A stretch of 64,000 bases of DNA from Geomonas oryzae (GTDB lineage Bacteria > Desulfobacterota > Desulfuromonadia > Geobacterales > Geobacteraceae): assembly GCF_004117875.1 (NCBI RefSeq), contig NZ_RAHW01000003.1:372001-436000 (forward strand), written 5' to 3'. This document shows, piece after piece, positions 1-7,725 of the stretch. The position numbers and the translations under genes are program-made. Below the pieces are notes generated by a model, which made no database searches, was not told where the DNA came from, and was given only the letters and a program-made list of their open reading frames with translations. How positions within the stretch are numbered: position 1 is the stretch's first letter; each line of letters begins with the position of its first letter.

Positions 1-1003
1 AGATCTTGTTCAGGAAGTACTGCACGAGGAGCGGGATGTCCTCCTTGCGGTCACGCAGCGGCACGAGCTGGATCGGGATCACGTTGAGGCGGTAGTAGAG
101 GTCCTCGCGGAACTGCTTGTTCCGGACGCACTCCTCGAGGTCCTGGTTGGTCGCCGCCACGACGCGCACGTCGACCGGGATGCTCTGGTTGCCGCCGGTC
201 CTGGTGATCTCGCGCTCCTGCAGCACCCTGAGGATCTTCGCCTGCAGGTCGATCGGCATATCGCCGATCTCGTCGAGGAAGATGGTCCCGCCGTTGGCCT
301 GTTCGAACTTGCCGAGCTTGCGCTCGGTGGCGCCGGTGAAGGCCCCTTTCTCGAAACCGAAGAGCTCGCTCTCCAGAAGTTCCTTCGGGATGGCGGCGCA
401 GTTGAGCGGCACGAACGGCTTGCCCAGCCGCTTCGAGTTGTAGTGAATGGCGCGGGCGATGAGTTCCTTGCCGGTCCCCGATTCCCCCTGCACCAGCACG
501 GTGACGTCGGAGGGTGCCACCTTGCCGATGGTCTTGTAGACGTCGCGCATGGCGGGGGAGTTGCCGATGATGGTCTTCTCGAGCTGGTAGCGGTCCGCGA
601 GTTCTTCCTTAAGGAGGGAGACCTGGGAGGTCATCTCGCGGGCCCGGCTCACCTTCTCCACCACCGCGTCGACGACGCTCAGGTCGAAGGGCTTGGTAAG
701 GTAGTCGTAGGCGCCGCGCTTCATCGCCTCGACGGCGTTTTTCATGCTCGCTTCCGCGGTCATGATCACCACCATGAGGTCGGCGCGCTCCTCCTTGACC
801 CGGTCCAAAAGCTCGAGGCCGGTCACTCCGGGCATCTTGATGTCGAGGAGCGCCAGGTCGTAGTTGTTGTCCTTGATGAGCTTGAGCGCCTCGTTGCCGT
901 CCTTTGCGAGCTCGACGTTGAAGCCTTTCTTTTTCAGGGCCTTGGAAAGGACCCAGCGCATGCTCTCTTCGTCATCGGCCACGAGTATGTTGTTGATGGA
1001 CAT
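1..1003 (-). CDS. NtrC-family sigma-54-dependent response regulator (5' part; cut by window edge)
   Basis: Two-component transcription activator that would drive sigma-54 promoters when phosphorylated by its partner kinase. The start is the ATG at 1003, giving [15 protein letters not shown] receiver domain (about 1-120) carries the phospho-acceptor Asp in [10 protein letters not shown] and the conserved Lys in LTKPFD. An AAA+ domain follows with Walker A GESGTGKE, the sigma-54 contact loop GAFTGA and Walker B FLDEIGD. The reading frame is open to base 1, so the rest of the AAA+ domain and the DNA-binding domain lie outside. The NtrB-like kinase and dusB are upstream on the same strand, an order known as nifR3-ntrB-ntrC in alphaproteobacteria. 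The target genes cannot be read from the sequence. Confidence 0.95.
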   Translation of the reverse strand, partial: MSINNILVADDEESMRWVLSKALKKKGFNVELAKDGNEALKLIKDNNYDLALLDIKMPGVTGLELLDRVKEERADLMVVIMTAEASMKNAVEAMKRGAYDYLTKPFDLSVVDAVVEKVSRAREMTSQVSLLKEELADRYQLEKTIIGNSPAMRDVYKTIGKVAPSDVTVLVQGESGTGKELIARAIHYNSKRLGKPFVPLNCAAIPKELLESELFGFEKGAFTGATERKLGKFEQANGGTIFLDEIGDMPIDLQAKILRVLQEREITRTGGNQSIPVDVRVVAATNQDLEECVRNKQFREDLYYRLNVIPIQLVPLRDRKEDIPLLVQYFLNKI

Positions 1004-1020
1004 GGAAACTCCTAGAAACC

Positions 1021-1201
1021 GTTCTACGTTCTATGTTCTACGTTCTAAGTTGAAACCTTGAAGCGGCGCTGCTTCAAACTTCGGTAGAGCACAGGACGTT
1101 TGAGTATGAAATTGCCGATCTTCGCTCATATGACCAAGGTCCTAAGTCCGTGAGAAGCCTCTTTGCCCCCAACGTAGAACGTAGAACATAGAACGTAGAA
1201 C
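1021..1201. repeat. 27-bp perfect inverted repeat made of GTTCTAY heptads
   Basis: Bases 1021-1047 consist of almost four tandem copies of the heptad GTTCTAC/GTTCTAT. Their exact reverse complement occupies 1175-1201. The two arms enclose 127 bases. The pair fills most of the gap between the NtrB-like kinase gene and the downstream NtrC-like gene. In RNA the arms could form a long stem. I see no gene in the loop. Confidence 0.9.
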
Positions 1202-1202
1202 A

Positions 1203-1230
1203 GCCGTTATTGTATGGCCGTTATTGTATG
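1203..1230. repeat. 14-bp tandem duplication over the kinase stop codon
   Basis: GCCGTTATTGTATG occurs twice back to back (1203-1216 and 1217-1230). The second copy contains the last codons and stop of the NtrB-like kinase. It adjoins the right arm of the 27-bp inverted repeat, so the whole gap looks built from duplicated short units. Confidence 0.85.
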
Positions 1231-2306
1231 AGCGGCAGCATCACGGTGAAGACGGTGCCGCGCGCGGGATCGGAATCGACCCGGATCATGCCGCGGTGCT
1301 CGGAGACGATCTTCTGGCAGATGGCGAGCCCCAGACCGGTCCCCTGCGACTTGGTCGTGAAAAACGGGGTGAACATGTCCTTCAGGACGTCCGGCGGAAT
1401 GCCGGGGCCGTTGTCGGAGATGTCGATGGCGACCATGCGCGCACGCCGCTCTCCCTTCTGGGTCATGGCGTAGTCGGCAAGGACACGGCTGGTTACCTTC
1501 ACCACGCCGCCGGTCCCGACGGCCTCCATCGCGTTCTTGATCAGGTTCAGGAAGAGCTGGGTAAGCAGGGACTCGTCGCCCAGAATCGGGGGGATGCTCG
1601 GGTCGAAATACTGCTGCAGGTAGAGTTCCTTCCCCTCGCAGGCGTTTTTCTGCAGCAGCACGATGTCGGAGAGCACCCGGTGCAGGTTCACCTTCCCGAG
1701 TTTCAGCCGTCCCGGCGAGGCAAGTCCCAGAAGCTCCTCGACGATCAGGTTGACGCGATGCACTTCCTTCAGCATGACCCGCACGTATTCGCGCAGGTCC
1801 TCGTTGTCGGGAAACTCCATCTCGAGAAGCTGGGCCGCCCCCTTGATGCCGCCGAGCGGGTTCTTGATCTCGTGGGCAAGTCCCGCGGCCAGGGCCCCCA
1901 GGGACGAAAGTCGGTCCGCCTGGCGCACCGCGCTCTCAAGCTCCCTCACGTTGGTCAGGTCACGCAAGAGAACGACGGTGCCGATCCTCTCGCCGCATGA
2001 GCTCAAAAGCGGAGAGGTGCTCGTTCCTACCGGGGTCACCCTCCCGGAGCGCTTCAGCACGATGTTCTCATGGTCGGCGACGGACATCCCGGTCGCCACC
2101 GTCTTCGCCACCAGTTCGTTCAGGGCGGCGTCATCCTTGAAAATATCGCTGAAGAGGTTCCCCATCGCCTGGCGCTTCGAGACGCCGGCCAGTTCCTCCG
2201 CAGCGGGATTCATGAGGGTCACCGCGCCGGTGTTGTCCAGCACGATGACGCCGTCGCCCACGCTGTCGACCACGTTAGCGTAATAGTTCTCCAGCCGCTC
2301 AGCCAT
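1221..2306 (-). CDS. NtrB-like PAS sensor histidine kinase
   Basis: Soluble two-component kinase, probable partner of the NtrC-like regulator downstream. I place the start at ATG 2306 (MAERLENYY), because a strong AGGAG lies 7 bases upstream. This start overlaps the dusB stop by 8 bases, so the two are translationally coupled. A PAS domain (about 10-120, DGVIVLDNTGAVTLMNPAAE) is followed by a HisKA domain with phospho-acceptor His in GLAHEIKNPLGG. The C-terminal HATPase has N (LIKNAMEAV), G1 (DNGPGI) and G2 (GTGLGLAI) boxes. No membrane segment is seen, so the signal should be cytoplasmic. NtrB is a family-level guess; other nitrogen-independent NtrC-type systems look the same. Confidence 0.93.
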   Translation of the reverse strand: MAERLENYYANVVDSVGDGVIVLDNTGAVTLMNPAAEELAGVSKRQAMGNLFSDIFKDDAALNELVAKTVATGMSVADHENIVLKRSGRVTPVGTSTSPLLSSCGERIGTVVLLRDLTNVRELESAVRQADRLSSLGALAAGLAHEIKNPLGGIKGAAQLLEMEFPDNEDLREYVRVMLKEVHRVNLIVEELLGLASPGRLKLGKVNLHRVLSDIVLLQKNACEGKELYLQQYFDPSIPPILGDESLLTQLFLNLIKNAMEAVGTGGVVKVTSRVLADYAMTQKGERRARMVAIDISDNGPGIPPDVLKDMFTPFFTTKSQGTGLGLAICQKIVSEHRGMIRVDSDPARGTVFTVMLPLIQ

Positions 2307-3264
2307 CAAAGAACTCCTCCATCGCCCCGACAAGTTCGGCAGCGCTTTCGATCCGGTTCACCGCAGCACGGAACTGCGCGGCGCCCGGAAGCCCCTTGGA
2401 GTACCACGACAGATGCTTGCGCATCTCCATAAGGGCCACTCTGCCCCCTGCGAACTCGGCGAAGAGTTCAAAGTGCCTGCGTGCCAGCGCGAGCCGTTCC
2501 GCCACCGTCGGCGGCGACGGCTCTTCACCGGCCAGAAGTGCGAGTGCCTCGCGAAAGAGCCACGGGTTTCCCATGGCGCCGCGGGCCACCATGACCGCGT
2601 CGCAGCCGGTCGTTTCAAGCATGCGGACCACGTCGTCCGCGCTGAAGAGGTCGCCGCTGCCGATCACCGGAATGGTGACGGCGCTTTTAAGCTCGCCGAT
2701 CTTGTCCCAGTTGGCCGTTCCTTCGAACATCTGTGCCCGGCTTCTAGGGTGCAGGGTGATGGCGTCGCACCCCTCTTCCTGAGCGATCCTGCCGACCTCG
2801 AGGAAGGTGTCATCGCCGCAGACCCAGCCGGTGCGGATCTTGATGGTGAAGGGAAGCGCGGTCGCCTTGCGCACGCTTTTCACGATGCGCGCCACCTTGA
2901 GCGGGTCCTTCATGAGCGCGCTGCCGGCCCCCGTGCCGACGACCTTCTTGACCGGACACCCCATGTTGATGTCGATCAGCTCGCCGTACCCCTCGACCAG
3001 ACGCGCGGCCTCGGCCAGCATCTCGGGTTCATCGCCGAAGAGCTGCATCCCGATGGGACGGTCCTCGGGAGTGGTCTTCAACAGTTCGAAACTCTTTTGC
3101 CCTTCACGGGTTAGGCCGTTCACGCTGACCATCTCGGTGAAGGTAAGCGAAGCCCCCTCACCGCGCGCGATGATGCGCATGGGAAGGTTGGTGATGCCGG
3201 CCATGGGGGCCAGAAATACCCGATTCTTCAAGGTAAGGGAGCCGATGGCCACCGTCTTTTGCAT
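2299..3264 (-). CDS. dusB: tRNA-dihydrouridine synthase DusB/NifR3 family
   Basis: Flavoprotein that reduces specific uridines in tRNA to dihydrouridine. The 321-residue length is typical. Family marks are the N-terminal FMN barrel start LAPMAGITNLPMR, the catalytic Cys in DINMGCPVKKV (Cys103), the FMN-binding KIRTGW and LHPRSR segments, and the late phosphate-binding GSGDLFS and ARGAMGNPW. It is first in a probable operon with the NtrB-like kinase (8-base overlap). The order dusB-ntrB-ntrC recalls nifR3-ntrB-ntrC of Rhodobacter and rhizobia. Nothing suggests truncation. Confidence 0.97.
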   Translation of the reverse strand: MQKTVAIGSLTLKNRVFLAPMAGITNLPMRIIARGEGASLTFTEMVSVNGLTREGQKSFELLKTTPEDRPIGMQLFGDEPEMLAEAARLVEGYGELIDINMGCPVKKVVGTGAGSALMKDPLKVARIVKSVRKATALPFTIKIRTGWVCGDDTFLEVGRIAQEEGCDAITLHPRSRAQMFEGTANWDKIGELKSAVTIPVIGSGDLFSADDVVRMLETTGCDAVMVARGAMGNPWLFREALALLAGEEPSPPTVAERLALARRHFELFAEFAGGRVALMEMRKHLSWYSKGLPGAAQFRAAVNRIESAAELVGAMEEFFDG

Positions 3265-3433
3265 ATCTTAAAACTTCCTTGTCTGCCTAAAAAATGTGCA
3301 TACTAACAACTAAGAATTTAAAACGCAAGGGTTTTTTGTGGCGGGCGTATACGGAAAAAGGAGACTTGAGCGGCAGAAACGAAAAGGATGATCGATTAAG
3401 ATGAGGGGCCGCCGACGAGAGCAAATCCCCCCT

Positions 3434-3458
3434 GTCCCCCCTTCGCAAAGGGGGGGAC
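3434..3458. repeat. C-rich/G-rich palindromic intergenic element
   Basis: A hairpin with arms GTCCCCC and GGGGGAC encloses TTCGCAAAG. It lies in the otherwise empty 3265-3544 gap between dusB and the Sir2 gene. Similar CCCCCTTCGCAAAGGGGG elements are common intergenic repeats in bacteria. I see no convincing gene in this gap. Confidence 0.6.
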
Positions 3459-3544
3459 ATAACGCCTGCTGCTCCGCTTCGTGGAAACGGTCACCCTGCT
3501 TCCCCGGAATTTCCAGAAGAACCTTCACAAAAGGGAAGTAAGGT

Positions 3545-4390
3545 TCAGACGTCCGCGCAGCTCAGCGCTTGCTCGATACCGGCGAGTCCTTCGAGCGCCC
3601 CGCAGGGAAGCGAGAGGTGAGGCCTTTGGATCTGCGGCTCGCGCGGGTTGATGCGGATGACGCGTGCGCCGGAAAGCGCGCCGATCCGCTCGCTCGCGGC
3701 ACGCACGGTGGGGATCGCGGTACCGGCCCCCAGTTCCACGACGACGATGCGCCTTCCCGATTGGCGGGATAAAAACTGCCGGAAGCGTTCCTGCTGACGT
3801 CTCGTGCGCTCCTCTACCCAGGCGTAGTCGCCGAACATGAGGATGTTCGGACGCGCGGCGCTGCCGCAGCGGGGGCAAAGCGGGACGTGGTCCGAGCGCA
3901 TGGTTGCTGCGTCGATGCGGAACGCCTCGCGGTTGTCCCAGATGCGCTCCGAGCAGGGACGGGTGCACTGCAGGTGGTGGATGGAGCCGTGGAATTCCAG
4001 GATGTTCTCTTCGGCAAAGCCCGCCTTCTGGAACTGTCCGTCCACGTTGGAGGTGGCGACGAAGAGATCGAGCCGGTAACGCGCGGCCCATTCGAGGAGC
4101 AGTCCGAAACCGGCGTGCGGGACGGTGTCCCGGTAGAGGTTGGTGCGGTGCCCGTAAAAGCCCCACCCGAAGGAGGGATCGTGTTCGAAGTGATCGGGGT
4201 TGGCGGCATCGACGAAACTGATGCCGAGACGCTCGTAAAGTGGATAGGCGCGCCAGAAACCGGTGTCGCCCCGGAAATCAGGGAGTCCCGAATCGACTCC
4301 CATGCCGGCCCCGGCGGTGACCACCAAGGCCTGGGCAGCGGCGAGCAGCGCGGCACCTTCCTGGAAGGCTGCGGCGAGATCGCCTTTCAC
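3545..4390 (-). CDS. Sir2-family NAD-dependent protein deacylase
   Basis: Removes acyl groups from lysines using NAD+. I choose the GTG at 4390, which sits 2 bases after the stop of the upstream ebsC-like gene and has a purine-rich AAGGTGGGG just upstream. The product is 281 residues. Seen in order: NAD-binding GAGMGVDSGLPDFRG near the N-terminus, TSNVDG in place of the usual TQNID, catalytic His in EFHGSIH, a Cys pair CTRPC (three residues apart instead of two) and CPRCG for zinc, then a Rossmann return ELGAGTAIPT. The altered TQNID and Cys spacing make it a divergent sirtuin, so its acyl preference is unclear. Confidence 0.9.
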   Translation of the reverse strand: MKGDLAAAFQEGAALLAAAQALVVTAGAGMGVDSGLPDFRGDTGFWRAYPLYERLGISFVDAANPDHFEHDPSFGWGFYGHRTNLYRDTVPHAGFGLLLEWAARYRLDLFVATSNVDGQFQKAGFAEENILEFHGSIHHLQCTRPCSERIWDNREAFRIDAATMRSDHVPLCPRCGSAARPNILMFGDYAWVEERTRRQQERFRQFLSRQSGRRIVVVELGAGTAIPTVRAASERIGALSGARVIRINPREPQIQRPHLSLPCGALEGLAGIEQALSCADV

Positions 4391-4392
4391 GG

Positions 4393-4875
4393 TTAGATCC
4401 CCACCTTTACCGTTACCGGTTTCAGCACCCGCACAAGTTCGGCGGGAGGCATGGAGACGAGGAACCCGCGGTGTCCGCCATTTATATAGATAAGCGGCAG
4501 TTCGAGGATCGTCTCCTCGACGTAGACCGGCATCTGCTTCCGGGTTCCGAAGGGGGAGGTTCCCCCTACCATGTACCCGGAATGGCGATTGGCGGTGTCC
4601 GGGGTGCACGGAGCGACGCTCTTGGCGCCGATTGCCCGCGCCAGCTCCTTGGTCGAGACCTGGCGATCGCCGTGCATCAGCACGACCAACGGGGCCTTGC
4701 TCTCGTCTTCCATGATGAGGGTCTTGATGACGCAGTGTTCCTCCACGCCGAGTTCACGCGCCGAGACGGCGGTGCCCCCCTTCTCTTCGTATTGATACGG
4801 GTGCTCGCCGAATGACACCCCGGCCTGCCGCAAAACCCTGATGGCGGCGGTCACCGGCGACTTCACCTTGGCCAT
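4393..4875 (-). CDS. ybaK: YbaK/EbsC-type Cys-tRNA(Pro) deacylase
   Basis: Editing hydrolase that clears mischarged Cys-tRNA(Pro). The start is ATG 4875 (MAKVKSPVTAA), set by AAGGAG 6 bases upstream; a longer reading frame upstream lacks such a site. The product is 160 residues. YbaK marks include the EEKGGTAVSARELGV block, CVIKTLIME, the catalytic-type Lys in STKELARAIGAKSV, the GYMVGGTSPFG loop and INGGHRGFLVSM. It directly precedes the Sir2 gene with a 2-base gap, so the two should be co-transcribed. The pairing of tRNA editing and protein deacylation has no obvious joint role. Confidence 0.93.
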   Translation of the reverse strand: MAKVKSPVTAAIRVLRQAGVSFGEHPYQYEEKGGTAVSARELGVEEHCVIKTLIMEDESKAPLVVLMHGDRQVSTKELARAIGAKSVAPCTPDTANRHSGYMVGGTSPFGTRKQMPVYVEETILELPLIYINGGHRGFLVSMPPAELVRVLKPVTVKVGI

Positions 4876-4920
4876 GTCGTTCTCCTTCAGCAGATTTGAT
4901 AGCTTTATTAAAAAAGTCGC

Positions 4921-4949
4921 TTGCCAGTTCCTAACATACCGGCTATAGA
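4921..4949 (+). promoter_or_regulatory. sigma-70-type promoter for the lone receiver gene
   Basis: TTGCCA (4921-4926), a 17-base spacer and TATAGA (4944-4949) match the housekeeping consensus well. Transcription would begin near 4956, about 45 bases before the ATG at 5002. This is a pattern match only. Confidence 0.6.
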
Positions 4950-5001
4950 TTAATAGCACGTCTCCGCCATCTTAACAACGGGCTAACCAAGGTAACTTAC
5001 T

Positions 5002-5409
5002 ATGGGAAATGAAACGCGAGCGGCCAAAGTACTTGTAATGGACGACGATGAGATGGTGAGATTCGTCGCGGGCGAAACTCTCAAACGTTACGGGTTTGAA
5101 GTCGAGTTCGCCAATGACGGGGCGCAGGCCGTGGAACTGTACCGCGAACGGCACCAGTCCGGTGACGCCTTCGCAGCCGTGATCCTGGATCTCAACATCC
5201 CCGGCGGCATGGGGGGGCAGGAGGCGATGAAACTTCTGCTGGACATCGACCCGAACGCCAAGGGGTACGTCTCCAGCGGCCGGACCGACGACCCGGTGAT
5301 GATGAATTACCAGAGCTTCGGCTTCAGCGGCACCATCGAAAAGCCCTATTTCTACCTGAACAAGCAGCTCATGGAAGATTTCAGCAAGAGCCTGCGCGGC
5401 GCCGAGTAG
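5002..5409 (+). CDS. Stand-alone receiver (CheY-like) response regulator
   Basis: A single 135-residue receiver domain with no output domain. The acidic pocket DDDE is near residue 14, the phospho-acceptor is Asp63 in VILDLNIPGG, and the Lys is in EKPYFYL. The stretch IPGGMGGQEA..DPNAKGYVSSGRTDDPVM..FGFSGTIEKPY closely parallels the receiver at the C-terminus of the Cache hybrid kinase at 51035-53650 (IPGGMGG..VSSGYSNDPIM..FGFKATMAKPY). The two may share a kinase or phosphorelay. The YkgJ gene starts one base after its stop, indicating an operon. Confidence 0.92.
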   Translation: MGNETRAAKVLVMDDDEMVRFVAGETLKRYGFEVEFANDGAQAVELYRERHQSGDAFAAVILDLNIPGGMGGQEAMKLLLDIDPNAKGYVSSGRTDDPVMMNYQSFGFSGTIEKPYFYLNKQLMEDFSKSLRGAE

Positions 5410-5410
5410 C

Positions 5411-5923
5411 ATGACAGGACTCGAGAACTACCGCGTGCTGGTCGCACGCGTGGACGAGCTATGCGATCGCACCTTCACCGCCCTGGGCGCGCATATCGCC
5501 TGCCGCGCCGGATGCGACGCCTGCTGCCGCCATCTCTCCATCTTCGCCGTCGAGGCCGCCGCGCTCAGAGAAGCGCTCCGTGAGCTTCCCCCGGAAAAAG
5601 CCGCGCTGATCCACTCGAAGGCCGCACTCTCCGACGAGAACTCCCCTTGCCCGCTGCTCCACGAAGGCCTCTGTCTTCTCTATCACGCACGCCCGATCAT
5701 CTGCCGCACCCACGGCCTGCCGCTTCTGCTCGAACGCGAAGGCGAGAGGTCGATCGACTTCTGCCCCGAAAACTTCCAGGGGCTGGAAAGCATCCCCGGG
5801 AGTGCGGTCATCGACCTGGAGCGGCTTAACACCATGCTTGCTACGGTCAACGCGCTATATTTACAGGAACATCCGGGCCCGGAACGGCTCACCCTTGCCG
5901 AAGCGCTCTCTATCCCCGATTGA
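5411..5923 (+). CDS. YkgJ/UPF0153-family cysteine-cluster protein
   Basis: A 170-residue protein with the family Cys pattern: CRAGCDACCRHLS near residues 28-40, then CPLLHEGLCLLYHARPIICRTHG. The family (PF03692) is proposed to bind zinc or an iron-sulfur cluster, and its function is not established. It is coupled to the lone receiver gene (one-base gap), so it may belong to the same response. A second, longer family member lies at 37898-38578. Confidence 0.9.
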   Translation: MTGLENYRVLVARVDELCDRTFTALGAHIACRAGCDACCRHLSIFAVEAAALREALRELPPEKAALIHSKAALSDENSPCPLLHEGLCLLYHARPIICRTHGLPLLLEREGERSIDFCPENFQGLESIPGSAVIDLERLNTMLATVNALYLQEHPGPERLTLAEALSIPD

Positions 5924-5968
5924 CTTTTCACCAAAGTTAGGCATATATGGCCGGGTGCGCCCCTGGAA

Positions 5969-5997
5969 GGGGACTGGCTCCGCAGGTGCCTGTCCCC
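5969..5997 (+). repeat. 29-bp palindromic intergenic repeat, copy 1
   Basis: It begins GGGGACTGGCTCCGC and ends GGTGCCTGTCCCC. The arms GGGGAC and GTCCCC pair, with an inner GGCTCC/GGTGCC imperfect stem. It is nearly identical to copies at 6672, 15370 and 31809, and lies after the YkgJ gene. Confidence 0.9.
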
Positions 5998-6011
5998 CTC
6001 CGCAGCCGGAG

Positions 6012-6067
6012 TGAAAAATTGTAGCTGCCGACGCCCTCACCCTAACCCTCTCCCAGAGGGAGAGGGT
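6012..6067 (-). repeat. 56-bp dispersed repeat, copy A
   Basis: Read on the minus strand it starts CCCTCTCCCTCTGGGAGAGG and runs into AGGGTGAGGGCGTC and CAGCT. It matches 19682-19737 (plus strand) at 50 of 56 positions by my count. The CCCTCTCCC/GGGAGAGGG core is a hairpin. It lies between the YkgJ and TSCPD genes. Confidence 0.85.
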
Positions 6068-6140
6068 TAGTGGACAAACGCGGGTGCAGATACATCGTCT
6101 CAGAGTTTGAATGAAACACTGGAAAAGGAGAGCAACAAAG

Positions 6141-6398
6141 ATGAAGGTTAGCTACAAGACTTCCGGGAGCTGCGCTTCCCGCATAGACATAGAGATCGAA
6201 GACGGCGTCATCGTCTCGACCCATTTCGTGGACGGCTGCGCCGGCAACACCCAGGCGGTGGCCGCGCTCGTTCGCGGCATGGCGGTGACCGAGGCCATCG
6301 AGCGCCTCAAGGGGATCGCCTGCCAGGGCGACACATCCTGTCCGGACCAGCTCGCCCGGGCTCTGGAGCAAGCACAATGCAGCACCATCCCTTCCTAA
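6141..6398 (+). CDS. TSCPD-domain protein (TIGR03905-like)
   Basis: An 85-residue protein starting at ATG 6141 (MKVSYKTSGSCASRI), with AGGAG upstream; an earlier in-frame ATG lacks a clear site. It ends with the name-giving motif GDTSCPDQLARAL. The TSCPD domain is also found at the C-terminus of vitamin B12-dependent ribonucleotide reductases, but stand-alone copies have no known function. Cysteines occur in SGSCAS, DGCAGN, GIACQG and TSCPD. It is followed by, and may overlap, a small membrane-protein gene. Confidence 0.88.
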   Translation: MKVSYKTSGSCASRIDIEIEDGVIVSTHFVDGCAGNTQAVAALVRGMAVTEAIERLKGIACQGDTSCPDQLARALEQAQCSTIPS

Positions 6399-6409
6399 AC
6401 GGGGGTCCT

Positions 6410-6640
6410 ATGGAAATCTTCGGCGGATTCATGATGATGATGAGCATCATCGGCTTCTTCCTGGTCGTGATCTGGTTCATCCTCCCCTTCGTGATCTTCA
6501 ACATCAAGGGGCGGGTTGACCGCGCCGTCGCCATGCTTGAAGATATGGACCGACGCCTGAAATCGATCGAGCAGTCCGTCAGGGAGACCCGCGAGGTGAC
6601 CATCGAGAAGGATGAGGATTCGATCAACAGGCAACTGTAG
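6410..6640 (+). CDS. Small single-pass membrane protein with coiled-coil tail
   Basis: A 76-residue protein if ATG 6410 is used (MEIFGGFMMMM, after GGGGG); an upstream ATG at 6377 would overlap the TSCPD gene and add 11 residues. A hydrophobic helix (MMMSIIGFFLVVIWFILPFV) is followed by a charged heptad-like stretch (RVDRAVAMLEDMDRRLKSIE), typical of a membrane anchor with a coiled coil. I do not recognise a family. Position suggests co-transcription with the TSCPD gene. Confidence 0.7.
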   Translation: MEIFGGFMMMMSIIGFFLVVIWFILPFVIFNIKGRVDRAVAMLEDMDRRLKSIEQSVRETREVTIEKDEDSINRQL

Positions 6641-6671
6641 CAGCTGGCGGGCAGTCACTTACCACTCCCAA

Positions 6672-6701
6672 GGGGACAGGCACCTGCCGGAGCCAGTCCC
6701 C
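6672..6701 (-). repeat. 30-bp palindromic intergenic repeat, copy 2 (inverted)
   Basis: This is the reverse orientation of the element at 5969, with one extra base in the centre. It reads GGGGACAGGCACC...GGAGCCAGTCCCC on the plus strand. A second G/C-rich palindrome with CCCTCCCCC and CGGGGGAGGG arms follows at roughly 6719-6772. Together with a promoter these fill the 302-base gap before fabI. Confidence 0.9.
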
Positions 6702-6846
6702 GCTTCCCCCCCCCCAACCCTCCCCCTCCGGAACTTCGCCCACCGCAGGGCTTCGCTCCGCAAGCGGGGGAGGGAGCGCACGCACCAAGCCGTGTCCACA
6801 GCGGCAACGCTTCCGCCGCGGCTTCCTTAAGAAACGGTCATATCGC

Positions 6847-6875
6847 TTGCCAACCCCCGCTTTTTTCATTATTAT
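6847..6875 (+). promoter_or_regulatory. sigma-70-type promoter for fabI
   Basis: TTGCCA (6847-6852), a 17-base spacer and TATTAT (6870-6875) give a strong housekeeping match. Transcription would start near 6882, about 60 bases before the fabI ATG. Confidence 0.65.
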
Positions 6876-6942
6876 GGGCCGCTATACGTTCGCCCGCAGA
6901 CTAGAGCAATCTAATCTGCCCGCGATATTGCAAGGAGATTTC

Positions 6943-7713
6943 ATGGGTTTACTGGAAGGGAAAAAGGCGCTCATCTTCGGGGTCGCCAACGACAAAAGCA
7001 TCGCCTGGGCCACGGCGGAGGCGATGCACCGCGAGGGAGCCGAAATAGCCCTCGCCTACGCGGGCGAAGCGGTCGCCAAAAGGGTGATGCCGCTCGCGGA
7101 AAAACTTGAGTGCAAACTGGTTCTTCCCTGCGATGTGCGCAGCGATGAGGAACTTTCCCGCCTGTTCGGCGAGATTCGCGAGGCATGGGGGGGGCTCGAC
7201 ATCCTGGTCCACTCCGTCGCCTTCGCAAACAAGGACGAACTGAAAGGCTCCTTCCTCAACACCACCCGCGAGGGCTTCCAAACCGCGCTCGACGTCAGCA
7301 CCTACTCGCTGGTCGCCATGGCGCGCGAAGCGGCTCCGCTCATGCAGGGGCGCGACGGCAGCATCGTCGCCATGACCTACTACGGCGCCCAGAAGGTGTT
7401 TCCGAGCTACAACGTCATGGGGGTGGCCAAGGCGGCCCTCGAGGCGACGGTGCGCTACTTAGCCGAGGCGATGGGCCCGGAAGGGACCAGGGTGAACGGC
7501 GTCTCCGCCGGACCGCTCAGGACGCTCGCCTCCGCCGGCATCGGCGGCTTCGGCCAGATCGCCGGTCACGTCGCGGAAAAAGCGCCGCTTAGGCGCAACA
7601 TCTCCCAGGAGGAGGTCGGCAACGCCGTCCTTTACCTCGCCAGCCCGCTCGCAAGCGGGGTCACCGGCGAGATCCATTTCGTCGACTGCGGCTACAACAT
7701 CATCGGACTGTAG
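6943..7713 (+). CDS. fabI: Enoyl-[acyl-carrier-protein] reductase (NADH), FabI type
   Basis: Catalyses the last step of each fatty-acid elongation cycle, reducing trans-2-enoyl-ACP. The start is ATG 6943 (MGLLEGKKALIFGV), 6 bases after AAGGAG; the longer upstream frame is non-coding leader. The product is 256 residues. Rossmann-type ALIFGVANDKSIAWA, the FabI/short-chain reductase catalytic pattern Tyr-x6-Lys in PSYNVMGVAKAAL and the C-terminal GEIHFVDCGYNI are present. It has its own promoter and is followed closely by hflX. Confidence 0.97.
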   Translation: MGLLEGKKALIFGVANDKSIAWATAEAMHREGAEIALAYAGEAVAKRVMPLAEKLECKLVLPCDVRSDEELSRLFGEIREAWGGLDILVHSVAFANKDELKGSFLNTTREGFQTALDVSTYSLVAMAREAAPLMQGRDGSIVAMTYYGAQKVFPSYNVMGVAKAALEATVRYLAEAMGPEGTRVNGVSAGPLRTLASAGIGGFGQIAGHVAEKAPLRRNISQEEVGNAVLYLASPLASGVTGEIHFVDCGYNIIGL

Positions 7714-7725
7714 CGGAGGCGCGCC

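Noticed and set aside
3310-3528. 72-residue minus-strand open frame in the dusB-Sir2 gap
   Set aside because: It runs through a C/G-rich palindromic repeat (PPLCEGGTGG-type translation) and has no supporting features.
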